DNA of 33,545 nt from Phycisphaerae bacterium (GTDB lineage Bacteria > Planctomycetota > Phycisphaerae > UBA1845 > PWPN01): assembly GCA_035384605.1 (NCBI GenBank), contig DAOOIV010000053.1, positions 2,953 through 36,497 on the forward strand. Direction: 5' to 3'. Within the stretch, counting starts at the first letter, position 1. Every line of letters begins with the position of its first letter. A program made the translations under genes and the position numbers. This document shows positions 33,241 to 33,545 of this stretch, one piece after another. The notes under the pieces were generated by a model, which was given only the letters and a program-made list of their open reading frames with translations, was not told the origin of the DNA and did no database searches.

Positions 33241-33536
33241 ACGAACGATCGAGTAACAAGCCGGTACCGCTGTTGGCCCTGGCGGCCGCCCTGGTCATCC
33301 CCGGCTTCCTGCCCCAATCCGCCCACGGCATGTACGACCCCAAACACGGCCGCTGGCTCCAGAGGGATCCGGCGGGGTATGTGGATGGGATGAATCTGTA
33401 CCAGTACACGGGGAGCAGCCCCGTTGTGCTGGCGGATCCGACGGGAGGGTGCTCCAAACCTCCGCCGCCGCCATGTACGTGTTGCTGTGCGCTAGCGGAC
33501 CTTTCCGACTTATCCTACCGCTTCTCATATTTCTGA
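33237..33536 (+). CDS. Signal peptide fused to an RHS core tip (mini RHS gene)
   Basis: 99 residues. The N-terminus has a basic start and a hydrophobic run (PVPLLALAAALVIPGFLPQSAHG) that looks like a signal peptide with cleavage near AHG. It is followed immediately by MYDPKHGRWLQRDPAGYVDG, the same RHS core tip as in the gene 1.6 kb upstream. After DPTGG comes a short, Pro- and Cys-rich end (SKPPPPPCTCCCALADLS) and the stop at 33534-33536. Homology to the core begins exactly at the Met, without the upstream RHS repeats. It may be a displaced orphan tail cassette, or a real small exported protein. ATGA overlap with the upstream gene suggests co-translation. The window ends 9 nt later. Confidence 0.65.
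   Translation: MNERSSNKPVPLLALAAALVIPGFLPQSAHGMYDPKHGRWLQRDPAGYVDGMNLYQYTGSSPVVLADPTGGCSKPPPPPCTCCCALADLSDLSYRFSYF
33330..33401 (+). repeat. RHS core-tip repeat, copy 2
   Basis: 72 nt differing from copy 1 (31640-31711) at two positions: CTG to CTC in the Leu codon after GCTGG, and GTG to ATG in the Val/Met position before NLY. Confidence 0.9.
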
Positions 33537-33545
33537 ACAGGCTGG

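Overview
The window looks like a piece of a high-GC planctomycete genome, most likely of the Phycisphaerae type. I infer this from the protein families: pseudopilin-like proteins with an H-X9-DG-type tail, a formylglycine sulfatase, very large modular exported proteins that end in dockerin-like repeats (DGDVDQxDF..FQxC), and an RHS core of the planctomycete kind. No rRNA, tRNA, CRISPR array or replication origin was recognised.

Region 1 (1-2507): the 3' part of a GntR/LacI-type sugar-responsive regulator overlaps or abuts a prepilin-like protein, followed by a small membrane-anchored protein with four CxxC pairs. Region 2 (2823-6842): a 1339-residue exported protein of unknown function (LamG-like, helical, CARDB and C-terminal beta parts). 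A 323-bp gap follows, holding a diverged tandem 92-bp repeat. Region 3 (7166-19409, plus strand): four exported modular proteins (a GH99/DUF5010-like barrel, a clan GH-A-like hydrolase, a beta-propeller protein, and a DUF5060/DUF4038-type hydrolase). They share the same C-terminal two-cysteine dockerin halves and exchangeable Ig, PKD and CBM modules. An SGNH hydrolase follows.

Region 4 (27502 down to 19438, minus strand): a four-gene operon of a PHP-type metallohydrolase, an exported FAD oxidoreductase, a GH78-type alpha-L-rhamnosidase and a sulfatase. It diverges from a parallel beta-helix protein of the GH141/DUF1565 type (27941-30082). Together these suggest breakdown of a sulfated, rhamnose-containing polysaccharide; the substrate is inferred. 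Three short-gapped genes plus a TATAAT-like box and a strong hairpin upstream support one transcript.

Region 5 (30138-33545) is a rearranged accessory region. A DoxX-like pseudogene with two in-frame stops and a frame change runs into a 649-bp internally deleted IS66-type element with 21-bp terminal inverted repeats. The element abuts a decapitated RHS gene whose C-terminal tail carries a Het-C/zinc-phospholipase-like H-x3-D-x3-H motif. Two further genes follow with GTGA and ATGA overlaps: a four-helix membrane zinc-ribbon protein (candidate immunity or accessory gene) and a mini-gene that fuses a signal peptide to a second copy of the RHS core tip (70 of 72 nt identical to the first). This RHS tail region is the best candidate for something not routinely described.
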